From an uncultured Dietzia sp. (GTDB taxonomy: Bacteria; Actinomycetota; Actinomycetes; Mycobacteriales; Mycobacteriaceae), in NCBI GenBank assembly GCA_946570335.1, contig CAMNYG010000013.1, positions 1 to 12,315 on the forward strand: a stretch of 12,315 nucleotides of DNA, in the 5' to 3' direction. How positions within the stretch are numbered: the stretch's first letter is position 1; each line of letters opens with the position of its first letter. Below the pieces are notes generated by a model. It had not been told where the DNA came from. It saw nothing but the letters and a program-made list of their open reading frames with translations, and did not search any database. This document shows positions 5,570-12,315 of the stretch, piece after piece. The translations under genes were made by a program, and so were the position numbers.

Positions 5570-6499
5570 ATGTCCCAGGGTCCGTTGATGGTTCTCGACA
5601 GCGCCGGACTGTGGTTCCGCGCGTTCCATTCCGTCCCGGAGAAGATCACCGGCCCCGACGGCTCCCCGGCGAACGCGGTACGGGGCTTCTGCGACATGGT
5701 GGCGGTGCTCGTGGAGGAGTATTCGCCGAGCGGTCTGGTGGCCGCACTGGATCGTCAGTGGCGGCCGGACTGGCGTGTGGAGCTGCTGCCGTCCTACAAG
5801 GCTCATCGTGTCGGTGAGGACGGCGAGGAGGACGCCCCCGCCTCGTTGGCGCCGCAGGTCGAATCGATCCGCGCCGTCCTCTCCGCGGCGGGCATCACAC
5901 AGGCCTGGGCCGAGGACGCGGAGGCAGACGATGTGCTGGCTGCTCTCGCCGCACGTGATCGCGAAGTGCTGGTCGTCACGGGTGATCGTGACCTGTTCCA
6001 GCTCGCGTCCCGGACCACCACCGTCGTCTATGTGGGCGCGGGGATGAAGAAGCGACTGGCGTACACCCCGGACGTGGTGGCCGAGCGCTTCGATCTGCCG
6101 GCGAACGACGACGCCCGGGTCTATGCGGACTACGCGGTGCTCGTGGGCGATGCCTCGGACGGGCTGCCCGGAGTGGCTGGTGTCGGTGCCAAGACGGCTG
6201 CCACCCTGCTGCGGGAGTACGGGGACCTCGACGGGATCCTGGCGGCTGCCGGAGACCCGGGATCGGCGCTGACCGCGCGCCAACGCACCGCGATCACGGC
6301 GGGTGCCGACTACCTCGCGGCCGCACAGGGCGTCGTGCGACTGGGCGGACGGGCGTTCGAGCTCGAGTTCAGCGGCGATCTCGACGGCAGGCGTGGCGAG
6401 GTCGATCTCGACCGGCTCGAGGCGATCGGAGAGGCCACCGCCCAGTCCCGTGCGATCGGAAGGCTTGTCGAGGCCACCGCGGGCCTGGATCCCGCGTAA
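5570..6499 (+). CDS. 5'-3' exonuclease (FEN/PIN family, Rv2090-like)
   Basis: 309 residues from ATG 5570. It is a stand-alone relative of the 5'-nuclease domain of DNA polymerase I, expected to remove 5' flaps or RNA primers during replication and repair with divalent metal ions. Visible acidic and basic motifs are Asp10 (VLDSAG), Asp61 (ALDRQWRPDWR), the arch segment SYKAHR (75-80), Glu118/Asp120/Asp121 (EADDVL), Asp139/Asp141 (GDRDLFQL) and Asp194/Asp197 (GDASDGLPG). The helix-three-turn-helix DNA-binding motif is GVAGVGAKTAATLL (201-214). All the main metal ligands of the family appear to be present. ATG 5570 is preferred because the SQGPLMVLD opening matches mycobacterial homologues and AGGAGG precedes it; GTG 5540 would add 10 residues. 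It is divergent from pepE and ends 19 bp from the convergent helicase gene. Confidence 0.9.
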   Translation: MSQGPLMVLDSAGLWFRAFHSVPEKITGPDGSPANAVRGFCDMVAVLVEEYSPSGLVAALDRQWRPDWRVELLPSYKAHRVGEDGEEDAPASLAPQVESIRAVLSAAGITQAWAEDAEADDVLAALAARDREVLVVTGDRDLFQLASRTTTVVYVGAGMKKRLAYTPDVVAERFDLPANDDARVYADYAVLVGDASDGLPGVAGVGAKTAATLLREYGDLDGILAAAGDPGSALTARQRTAITAGADYLAAAQGVVRLGGRAFELEFSGDLDGRRGEVDLDRLEAIGEATAQSRAIGRLVEATAGLDPA

Positions 6500-6518
6500 C
6501 ACCCCGGTCGGTGGCGGG

Positions 6519-9170
6519 TCAGACCATGTGGTCGAGGACCACCCCGCGTCGGAGCGAGCCGACGGCCGACCGTGCAGTACGAGCGAGATCCGGCTCGGCG
6601 ACCTGGCCGACCTGCGCGAGCACGTCCACCACCAGCCGTGCGGACCGGACGAAGTCGCCGGCGGTCAGCTCCACGCCCTCCTGCCATGAGGCGACCAGGA
6701 TCGATGACAGTGCGCCTCCGGAGACCCAGTGATGGAGGACCGGGGCGAGACCGGCGTCCAGATCCGGGGTGGTGGGCAGCCGGTGCGAGCGTTCGATCTC
6801 GGCGACATCCGAGGCGACGCGCTCGGTGTCCGCCAGAGCGTTGCGCAGCGTCTCGTCGGACGGTTCGCGAACGGCGGATTCGGTCCGCGGGTGCGCCACG
6901 ATCGTGGCGATCACAGCGGCGAGACCGGCCTGGTCGAGCCCCCGCCAGACACCGCGCCGCAGACACTCGGCCACGAAGAGGTCCTGCTCGGTGTGGACAC
7001 CGCCCAGGAGGCGGCCGGCATCGGTGGCGCGGAGGGCGCCCTCGATCTCCTCGAGGTAACCGAGCTGTTCGAGCAGTGAGACGATACGACGGAATCGACG
7101 GGCCAGAGAGTCCGAATCGGCGTCGACCTCGGCGCTCATCGAGACGACGTCCGCGTCGGCCTTCGACCAGCGCTCGTGCAGGCGGGCGAGCTTGTCGATT
7201 CGCGGATCGTCATGAAGCGGATGGCGACGGAGTTCGCGCCGGGCCGCCGCGATCCGCGGATCCTTGCGTACCGGCTTGCCTCCGGAGTTCTTCATACGGG
7301 CCTTGGCCTTGCCCCGCAGGCGCTCCATGCGCTGGACGAGTGCGCGTTTGGCGCGGCCGTCGAGCTTGCGGCGGCCCTTGGGCAGGTCCACCCGCCCCAC
7401 CGGGACCGGCGGCGCCGCGAAGTCGTGTTGTCTCAGCCACCCGGTCCAGCCGGTGTCGGTGAGGCACAGCAGAGCCGGGTCGGATCGGATGTCGGTGCGC
7501 ACCTGGAGGACGGTCGCGACCATCCCGAAACGCTTGCGGCCCACGGTGATCACCGAGCCGGCGGTCTGCTTGAGCATGGCCGACCGGACTGCGGACAGCC
7601 GGTCCTCGCGCGTACTCTGCTCGGCCCTGCGCTCGAGACGGCTCAGATCCGCCCGCACGGCCATGTAGGAATCGAGTTCCTCGTCTCCCCCGGCCTCGAG
7701 CAGGGTCGCGCGCATGCGATCGCGTTCGCCGGCGCGACGCTCGATCGCCCGCGAGCGGGACACCAGGGTCCGGTCGGTCTGGAACTGGGCGAACGAGCGG
7801 CCGATGAGCGAGGTGGCCTCTTCCACGCCGAGCTGCTCGACCAGGTTCACCGCCATCGAATAGTCCGGGGTGAAAGCACTGTGCAGCGGGAAGCGTGGCG
7901 TGTCCACGAGCGCGGACAGTGCCTCCACGTCCAGATCGGGCTGGTCCAGGATGACCGCTGTGCCCTTCGTGTCGATACCGCGGCGCCCGGCCCGGCCGGT
8001 GATCTGCGAATACTCGGCCGAGGTGAGCATGGCGTGGGTATCGCCGTTGAACTTGGTGGTCTTCTCCAATACGACCGCGCGGGCTGGCATGTGTATGCCC
8101 AGCGCGAGGGTCTCGGTGGCGAAGACCACCTTGATCAGTCCGGCCGAGAACAGTTCCTCCACCACGGTGCGGAACAGCGGGAGCATGCCGGCGTGATGGG
8201 CAGCGACGCCGCTGATCAGGCTGGCCCGGAACGCAGAGTAGTCCAGGGCGTCGAGATCGTGCTGAGGGACCTGTGCGCAGGCGGAGTCCACGTGCGAGGC
8301 GATCCGTCTGGACTCCTCGCTCGTGGTGAGACGCAGGCGGGCGCGGCGCATCTGGGCCACCGCCCCGTCGCAGCCGGCCCGGGAGAACACGAAGTAGATG
8401 GCGGGCAGGAGGCGCTCGTCGTCGAGCTTCTCGATCACATCCTGGCGGCGGGCCCACTGGGCGCGTTGGCGCGAGGCGACCCGCTCGTCGTGAAAGCCGG
8501 CGCGAGTGCGGCGACGCTGGTCCGCCGCCGCTCGGACGGGGATCAGATCCCCGTCCGTGTAGAGCATGTGTGCCAGCGGCACGGGCCGGTGGTCGGAGAG
8601 CACGACCGCGGTGTCCCCTCGGATCTCTGTGATCCAGTCGCCCAATTCGTCTGTGTTGCTCAGGGTGGCGGACAGACCGACGAGACGGACCGCGGGATCG
8701 AGAGTGAGGATGATCTCCTCCCACACGACTCCACGGGACCGGTCCCCCAGGTAGTGGATCTCATCCATCACCACACAGTCGAGATCATGGAGAGCCGACG
8801 AGCCGCCGTAGATCATGTTCCGCAGTACCTCGGTGGTCATCACCACGATGGGCGCGTCCGCGTCGATCGAGTGATCACCTGTGAGCAGGCCGACGTTCTC
8901 GGGTCCGAACCGCTGACGGAACTGACGGAACTTCTGATTGGACAACGCCTTGACGGGCGTGGTGTAGAAGCAGCGTCCACCACCGGCGAGCGCCCGGTAC
9001 GCCGCGTATTCACCGACCAGGGTCTTTCCTGACCCCGTGGGTGCGGAGACGAGCAGATTCCGACCGGCGTCCAGTGCGGCGAACGACTCGAGCTGGAACG
9101 GGTCCGGAGTGAAGCCCTCTCCGGACAGGAAGGACTCGAGGAGGCCGGCGGCGTCAGGTGATGTCGTCAT
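6519..9170 (-). CDS. helY: HelY/Ski2-like superfamily 2 DEAD/DEAH-box helicase
   Basis: 883 residues from ATG 9170, close to the roughly 900 of M. tuberculosis HelY. Helicase motifs occur in order: a Q-like motif FQLES (25-29), Walker A APTGSGKT (43-50), TPVKALSNQK (71-80), DEIH (136-139), SATLSN (167-172), ATETLALGIHMPAR (351-364) and QITGRAGRRG (389-398). The last 180 or so residues look like the DSHCT domain of the Mtr4/Ski2 family, with an insert of basic and coiled character before it. It should be an ATP-dependent RNA or DNA helicase in the cytoplasm; its exact substrate in actinobacteria is not settled. The frame stays open upstream inside tatC, but family similarity begins at MTTSP. 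The start overlaps the end of tatC by 17 nt, and no clear Shine-Dalgarno is seen, so translational coupling to tatC is likely. Confidence 0.9.
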   Translation of the reverse strand: MTTSPDAAGLLESFLSGEGFTPDPFQLESFAALDAGRNLLVSAPTGSGKTLVGEYAAYRALAGGGRCFYTTPVKALSNQKFRQFRQRFGPENVGLLTGDHSIDADAPIVVMTTEVLRNMIYGGSSALHDLDCVVMDEIHYLGDRSRGVVWEEIILTLDPAVRLVGLSATLSNTDELGDWITEIRGDTAVVLSDHRPVPLAHMLYTDGDLIPVRAAADQRRRTRAGFHDERVASRQRAQWARRQDVIEKLDDERLLPAIYFVFSRAGCDGAVAQMRRARLRLTTSEESRRIASHVDSACAQVPQHDLDALDYSAFRASLISGVAAHHAGMLPLFRTVVEELFSAGLIKVVFATETLALGIHMPARAVVLEKTTKFNGDTHAMLTSAEYSQITGRAGRRGIDTKGTAVILDQPDLDVEALSALVDTPRFPLHSAFTPDYSMAVNLVEQLGVEEATSLIGRSFAQFQTDRTLVSRSRAIERRAGERDRMRATLLEAGGDEELDSYMAVRADLSRLERRAEQSTREDRLSAVRSAMLKQTAGSVITVGRKRFGMVATVLQVRTDIRSDPALLCLTDTGWTGWLRQHDFAAPPVPVGRVDLPKGRRKLDGRAKRALVQRMERLRGKAKARMKNSGGKPVRKDPRIAAARRELRRHPLHDDPRIDKLARLHERWSKADADVVSMSAEVDADSDSLARRFRRIVSLLEQLGYLEEIEGALRATDAGRLLGGVHTEQDLFVAECLRRGVWRGLDQAGLAAVIATIVAHPRTESAVREPSDETLRNALADTERVASDVAEIERSHRLPTTPDLDAGLAPVLHHWVSGGALSSILVASWQEGVELTAGDFVRSARLVVDVLAQVGQVAEPDLARTARSAVGSLRRGVVLDHMV

Positions 9171-10224
9171 ACAGGGAGCCACCGACGGGCGGGGCCTGCA
9201 GCGGTCGGGAGTCGTCGGCCGCGCCGGTGACGGGGGCGGGTGGAGCGATAGGGGCCGGACGGCCCGGGGGCGAGGATCCGTCGAGACCCCCAGAGGTTTC
9301 GAGCCCGCCGGCGGGCTCGACCGGAGACGCGGAATCATCGTCCACGTCGAGCCAGTCGGCACGCGACTTCTTCTTCCGCTTGTCATGGACGCGCGCGAAC
9401 TGGATCGACATCTCGACGAGAACGCAGACCGCGACCGCGAGTGCGAGCATCGAGAACGGATCCTGCCCGGGCGAGGCCACAGCGGCGAACACGAAGATGC
9501 CCATGATGATCCCTCGTCGGGATCTACTGAGCGCCTCGTAGCTCAGTACACCGGCCACGTTGAGCATCGCGATCAGAAGCGGAATCTCGAAGCTCACCCC
9601 GAAGATGAGGATGAGCTGGATGAGGAAGGTGAAATACTGCGTGCCGGACAGAGCCGTGGTCTGGACGTTGTCGCCGATCGAGAGGAGGAACTCGAGGGCG
9701 TGGACGATCACCACGTATGCCAGGACCGCACCGCCGATGAACAGAAAAGCGGCGAGGACGGTGAACACGATCCCGTAACGCTTCTCGTTCTTGTGCAGCC
9801 CGGGGGTGATGAACGCCCACAACTGAAACAGCCAGACAGGGCTGGAAAGCACGACTCCCGCCGTCGCCGCCACCTTGAGTCGGAGCATGAACTGCTCGAA
9901 CGGGCCGGTGGCCAGCAGTCTGCACTCGTCGCCGTCTCCGAGCTGAAGGCGGGCACCGGGCGGGATGTCACAGTACGGACCGGTGAGGATCTCGCCTAGT
10001 GACGGGACCCCGAAGAAACCCGATCCATACCACCAGAAGCCGAACCCCGTGAAGAGCACGATGGCGGCGACGGCGACGAGCAGCCTCCTGCGCAGTTCGT
10101 AGATGTGCTCGATGAGCGGCATCGTGCCATCCGGATTGCGAGGCCTGCGGCGACGTCTTGACAGCCGACCACCGGCGCCCCCCTTCCGGGAGGCGCCGGT
10201 GGCCGGCATAGCGGAATCAGTCAT
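9154..10224 (-). CDS. tatC: Sec-independent (Tat) protein translocase subunit TatC
   Basis: 356 residues with six expected membrane helices (about 45-66, 115-137, 153-175, 197-222, 235-250, 255-273). TatC binds the twin-arginine signal peptide. The receptor signatures are clear: HIYELR (40-45, Glu43), GPFEQF (107-112, Glu110) and SSPVWLFQLWAFITPGL (127-143). FGVSFEIPLL (208-217, Glu213) and SPGQDPFS (251-258) are also conserved. A basic arginine-rich N-terminus (about 13-30) precedes helix 1. The cytoplasmic C-terminal tail (about 280-356) begins with a lysine-rich patch and continues as a Pro/Gly/Asp-rich stretch ending YDDIT, making this longer than the roughly 308 residues I recall for M. 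tuberculosis TatC. It follows tatA by 12 nt and overlaps the helicase start by 17 nt. ATG 10224 is used; ATG 10209 is possible. Confidence 0.95.
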   Translation of the reverse strand: MTDSAMPATGASRKGGAGGRLSRRRRRPRNPDGTMPLIEHIYELRRRLLVAVAAIVLFTGFGFWWYGSGFFGVPSLGEILTGPYCDIPPGARLQLGDGDECRLLATGPFEQFMLRLKVAATAGVVLSSPVWLFQLWAFITPGLHKNEKRYGIVFTVLAAFLFIGGAVLAYVVIVHALEFLLSIGDNVQTTALSGTQYFTFLIQLILIFGVSFEIPLLIAMLNVAGVLSYEALSRSRRGIIMGIFVFAAVASPGQDPFSMLALAVAVCVLVEMSIQFARVHDKRKKKSRADWLDVDDDSASPVEPAGGLETSGGLDGSSPPGRPAPIAPPAPVTGAADDSRPLQAPPVGGSLYDDIT

Positions 10225-10236
10225 CGACGAATGTGC

Positions 10237-10605
10237 CTACTGCACCTGTCCGCCGTTGTACGGCGCGGTCGGATCGCTGTACGGCTGTCCCTGGGGCGGC
10301 TGCGGCTGTCCCGGTGCCGGATGGGGCTGCGGCTGTGCGACGGGGGGCTGCTGCGGGGCCGGCTGCTGGTACTGCTGCGCCTGCGGCTGTGCGTACTGGG
10401 CGGTGTTCGGCTGCGCCTGGGTGATGGCCTGGGGCTGATCCTGCTCGGCAGGCGTCCCGTCGTTCTGCATCTCCTTCATCTCGGACTTGAAGATGCGCAT
10501 CGACCGACCGAGGCCACGCGCGGCGTCCGGGAGCTTCTTCGAACCGAACAGCAGGAGCACCACCGCGAGGACGATGAGCCAGTGCCAGATGCTCAACGCA
10601 CCCAT
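10237..10605 (-). CDS. tatA: Sec-independent (Tat) protein translocase subunit TatA with long Gln/Pro-rich tail
   Basis: 122 residues. TatA multimerises to open the path for folded proteins across the membrane. One short transmembrane helix (about 5-20), the FGSKKLPD hinge (20-27) and an amphipathic helix (about 28-46, [19 protein letters not shown]) are textbook TatA. From about residue 50 the protein becomes a low-complexity Gln/Pro/Ala tail with repeated QPQ and AQPQ units, longer than in M. tuberculosis TatA (about 83 residues in total). The tail is expected to be disordered and cytoplasmic. The start is well fixed: GGAGG stands 5 nt before ATG 10605. A 108-bp gap separates it from pafC, long enough for its own promoter. 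tatC follows after 12 nt. No tatB is in the window. Confidence 0.95.
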   Translation of the reverse strand: MGALSIWHWLIVLAVVLLLFGSKKLPDAARGLGRSMRIFKSEMKEMQNDGTPAEQDQPQAITQAQPNTAQYAQPQAQQYQQPAPQQPPVAQPQPHPAPGQPQPPQGQPYSDPTAPYNGGQVQ

Positions 10606-10610
10606 GTCAA

Positions 10611-10615
10611 CCTCC
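10611..10615 (-). promoter_or_regulatory. Shine-Dalgarno site of tatA
   Basis: On the minus strand GGAGG is 5 nt before ATG 10605, a good ribosome-binding site. Together with the upstream leader it indicates that tatA is translated from a leadered mRNA, unlike most other transcript heads in this window. Confidence 0.6.
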
Positions 10616-10635
10616 GTTTGTCTGACAACGTTTCC

Positions 10636-10641
10636 ATGCTA
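10636..10641 (-). promoter_or_regulatory. Candidate -10 element for an internal tatA-tatC-helY promoter
   Basis: On the minus strand TAGCAT fits TANNNT and lies 30 nt before ATG 10605, predicting a start at about 10629 and a leader of about 24 nt that includes the GGAGG site. No good -35 is seen 17-19 bp further upstream. The palindrome TTGTC-T-GACAA (10618-10628) lies just downstream, at the predicted transcript start. Confidence 0.35.
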
Positions 10642-10713
10642 ACGCATCCCGGACGGAGACCGACACCGCTGTGCCTGCAATTAGCACCTATGACCTGCGC
10701 GTTTACCGAGATT

Positions 10714-11694
10714 TCACGTCGTGGTGGCCGACTGTTCTCCCCATGTGGGGGCGTCTTCTCCGGTGTAGACGGCCAGGCCCACCGCGGCGCGCCCGGCGAT
10801 CTCCTCCGCGAGCTCCGGATCAGCCGGGGTCACCACGTCGGCATGGCCCAGCAGGAAGCGCAGGAGCCACGCACGGTCGTGGTAGGCGATCTCGACATCC
10901 AGATCGCCGTCCGGCCGACGCGCGACGGAGTGGAAACCGAACTCGTCGAGGAACCAGGCAGCGGTCGCGGGGACGAGCGCCTTCTCCAAGCGGCGCTCCC
11001 CCTCGCCTTCGTCGGACGGCTCGGGGCCCAAGGCGCGGCGCGGCCCCATGTCCTCCACACGGCTCATCCGGTCGGTGCGGAACGTACGCCACTGGCCCGA
11101 ACCGCGGTCCACCCCGTGGAGATAGGAACGGCCGTCCGCCACCGAGAGTCGGGCGGGATCCACCACTCGGATCGTGGAGGTGTCCGAGCTCGCGGAGTGA
11201 TACACGAACCGCAGGGCGCGACCCGCCTGCACGCTTGTACGGACCACATCGGCGTCGGAGTCCGAGTTCGTCGAGCGCGCGCCCACATCCGCGCGGGCGG
11301 TCTCCGAGCCGGCGGCGGTCCGCAGTGTCGTCAGCAGATCCCGCAGTGCGGCCTGGTCCACCACCTCGGGCCGGTCGAGGAACACCGCCAGCCCGGTTTC
11401 GAGCGTCACCGCTTCCGCGGCGGTCAGACGCACCGGACGATCGATACCCGCGGTGAACGTCACCTCGACCATCTCCGCGTCGTCCAGGTCCTCGGAGGAG
11501 AACCCCAGGTCGATGAGATCGCCGGGACCGTAGCCGGGCAGGCCGCACGACCACAGCTGCCACAGTGCGGCACGAAGCTGCTTGTCGGTCATCCCCAGAT
11601 CCCGGGCGGCGTCGGACACCCGGACGGCGCCACGACTGTGGAAATACGGCACCACGCTGAGAAGCGTGGCCAGTGGGACGGATCGGCGGGTCAT
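10714..11694 (-). CDS. pafC: PafC, WYL-domain transcriptional activator of the DNA-damage response
   Basis: 326 residues. An N-terminal winged-helix region (about 5-60, RRSVPLATLLSVVPYF then VSDAARDLGMTDKQLRAALWQL) is followed by a middle region and a WYL domain (about 150-225). The namesake triplet reads SYL here (190-192, GRSYLHGVDR) rather than WYL, while the arginines of the domain (TFRTDRMSRV, 204-213) remain. In mycobacteria PafB and PafC act as a heterodimer that turns on the LexA-independent DNA-damage regulon. The ATG overlaps the pafB stop (ATGA, 11691-11694), so the two are translationally coupled and made in step. The C-terminal part (about 235-326) is the usual PafC extension. 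The assignment as PafC rests on order after pafB, length and position just before tatA; it is secure. Confidence 0.92.
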   Translation of the reverse strand: MTRRSVPLATLLSVVPYFHSRGAVRVSDAARDLGMTDKQLRAALWQLWSCGLPGYGPGDLIDLGFSSEDLDDAEMVEVTFTAGIDRPVRLTAAEAVTLETGLAVFLDRPEVVDQAALRDLLTTLRTAAGSETARADVGARSTNSDSDADVVRTSVQAGRALRFVYHSASSDTSTIRVVDPARLSVADGRSYLHGVDRGSGQWRTFRTDRMSRVEDMGPRRALGPEPSDEGEGERRLEKALVPATAAWFLDEFGFHSVARRPDGDLDVEIAYHDRAWLLRFLLGHADVVTPADPELAEEIAGRAAVGLAVYTGEDAPTWGEQSATTT

Positions 11695-12315
11695 CGGACG
11701 GCCTCCTCTGCGGCGGTGAGGATCGACACGACCCGGACCCGGAGTTCCGCCGGACGCAGGGCCACGGCGTCGGCGCCCTGGGCGGCGACCAGTGAGGAGA
11801 GCTCGGCCAGGGGCGCGGTCACCTCGAGGTCTGATCCGGCCCTGTCGAAGCGGTTGGCCGGAACCTCCGAGCCGGACATGGCGCGCAGTTCCGCGGCCCG
11901 CCCGTCGGCGGCCCAGATCGTGGCGTGCACGATCGGGTTGAGGCGCGCGACCGCGTCGTCGAGGAGAGCGAGAACCTTGTCAGTGGGTGGCACCGGGACC
12001 GACCGCTGGCCGCGTCCCACCCGGATGTCGGACATGCGGATGAGCCGGAACGTCCGGGGCTCTCCCCTGTCGAGGTCATGGCCCACCAGATACCAGTGAC
12101 CATGACGCGTGCCCGTCCACCACGGTTCGACACGGCGGGAGGTGGCCTCGCTGGCCCCTGCGGAGGTGTGCGAGAACAGCACCACGGATCCTTCGGCCAC
12201 CGCCTCGGCGATCGCCGCCGCCGTCGCCAGTTCGGCAGGGTCCTCGACCGAGACCGTCGTCCCCACGTCGCGGACCGGGTCGATCCCGGCGGCCGTGAGC
12301 TTGGCCAGGGCGCCG
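11691..12315 (-). CDS. pafB: PafB, WYL-domain transcriptional activator (partial, N-terminus beyond right edge)
   Basis: The last 207 residues before the stop at 11691 are present; the frame stays open to the right edge, so the N-terminal helix-turn-helix is outside. GALAKLTAAGI at the edge belongs to the region between the winged helix and the WYL domain. The WYL domain is intact: HWYLVGHDLDRG contains the WYL triplet, and the following FRLIRMSDI carries the conserved arginines. In mycobacteria WYL domains of PafBC sense DNA damage, reportedly by binding single-stranded DNA. Full-length PafB is about 330 residues, so about 60% is visible. A GTG at 12266 lies inside the domain and is not the true start. 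It is the first of the five visible co-directional genes (pafB, pafC, tatA, tatC, helY). Confidence 0.9.
   Translation of the reverse strand, partial: GALAKLTAAGIDPVRDVGTTVSVEDPAELATAAAIAEAVAEGSVVLFSHTSAGASEATSRRVEPWWTGTRHGHWYLVGHDLDRGEPRTFRLIRMSDIRVGRGQRSVPVPPTDKVLALLDDAVARLNPIVHATIWAADGRAAELRAMSGSEVPANRFDRAGSDLEVTAPLAELSSLVAAQGADAVALRPAELRVRVVSILTAAEEAVR

Noticed and set aside
5480..6502. Upstream extension of the pepE frame to 709 residues
   Set aside because: The extra residues are antisense to the 5'-3' exonuclease and show no domain; family similarity starts at ATG 5479, with a -10 element just before it.
6500..6518. Possible terminator between the exonuclease and helicase genes
   Set aside because: Only 19 bp separate the convergent stops, and I see no inverted repeat in them.
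7176..9032. A 618-codon open frame on the plus strand opposite the helicase
   Set aside because: It is antisense to a gene with all helicase motifs. Long antisense frames are expected at this GC content. Its product has no recognisable motif and is dominated by His, Arg and Gly.
10103..10438. A Cys/Gly-rich frame on the plus strand that looks like a metallothionein or a secreted cysteine-rich peptide
   Set aside because: The cysteine and glycine codons are the reverse complement of the Gln/Pro/Ala-rich TatA tail, so the pattern is a by-product.
11977..11985. TTGTCAGTG on the plus strand, an exact match to the upstream half of the PafBC-dependent promoter motif
   Set aside because: No TANNNT follows after 8 nt (the bases are CGGGAC), and it is antisense inside pafB with no gene downstream on that strand. 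Probably chance.
10231..12099. A 622-codon open frame on the plus strand opposite tatA, pafC and pafB
   Set aside because: It crosses three well-supported genes and the intergenic gap on the other strand, shows no domain pattern, and its composition is that of a GC-rich antisense frame.
1..12315. Search for CRISPR arrays, tRNA or rRNA genes, insertion sequences, phage genes or defence systems
   Set aside because: No regularly spaced repeats, no tRNA-like arms, no transposase or integrase motifs, and the gene order matches conserved actinobacterial chromosome.

Overview
This window looks like ordinary chromosome from a high-GC actinobacterium of the order Mycobacteriales (the Mycobacterium / Gordonia / Dietzia / Corynebacterium relatives). 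The evidence is the strong G/C bias, the block pafB-pafC-tatA-tatC-helY on one strand, and a nearby 5'-3' exonuclease, PepE-type peptidase, F420-type split-barrel protein and DprE2-like reductase. From memory, this matches the Mycobacterium tuberculosis Rv2064-Rv2097c neighbourhood. The genus cannot be settled by reading alone. No phage, insertion sequence, tRNA, rRNA or CRISPR is visible, and no gene-free stretch exceeds about 110 bp.

Layout. Positions 1-653 (minus) hold the N-terminal part of an amidohydrolase-like protein that runs off the left edge. A divergent gene at 727-1701 (plus) is a shortened CobG (precorrin-3B synthase-like). It converges on 1780-3033 (minus), an in-frame fusion of half a CobM-type methyltransferase with a full-length CobK-type reductase. 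The fusion is coupled by a 4-nt overlap to a DprE2-like short-chain dehydrogenase (3030-3806, minus). Divergent from that is a 137-residue F420/flavin split-barrel protein (3883-4296, plus). A strong hairpin separates it from a convergent M24 Xaa-Pro peptidase (4373-5479, minus). A divergent 5'-3' exonuclease (5570-6499, plus) follows. It converges on a five-gene minus-strand block read from the right edge: pafB (partial), pafC, tatA, tatC and a HelY-type superfamily 2 helicase (ending at 6519).

Function. The right half is conserved housekeeping: the PafB/PafC pair that activates the DNA-damage response, Tat protein export, and an RNA/DNA helicase. The centre holds nucleic-acid processing, peptide processing and a cofactor-using oxidoreductase.

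The left 3 kb is the most interesting part. It appears to be the collapsed remains of a cobalamin (B12) locus. CobG stops exactly where its iron-sulfur cysteines should begin and contains no cysteine at all. CobM is cut to its N-terminal half and fused to CobK, which itself has changes in two conserved motifs. cobH, cobIJ and cobL, expected between these genes by comparison with mycobacteria, are absent. The neighbouring amidohydrolase-like protein has lost its metal-binding histidines. Yet every frame is open. This is either a decaying relic or a set of pseudo-enzymes retained for another role. Most gene starts that head a transcript have a -10-like hexamer only 6-8 nt upstream, which suggests widespread leaderless mRNAs.
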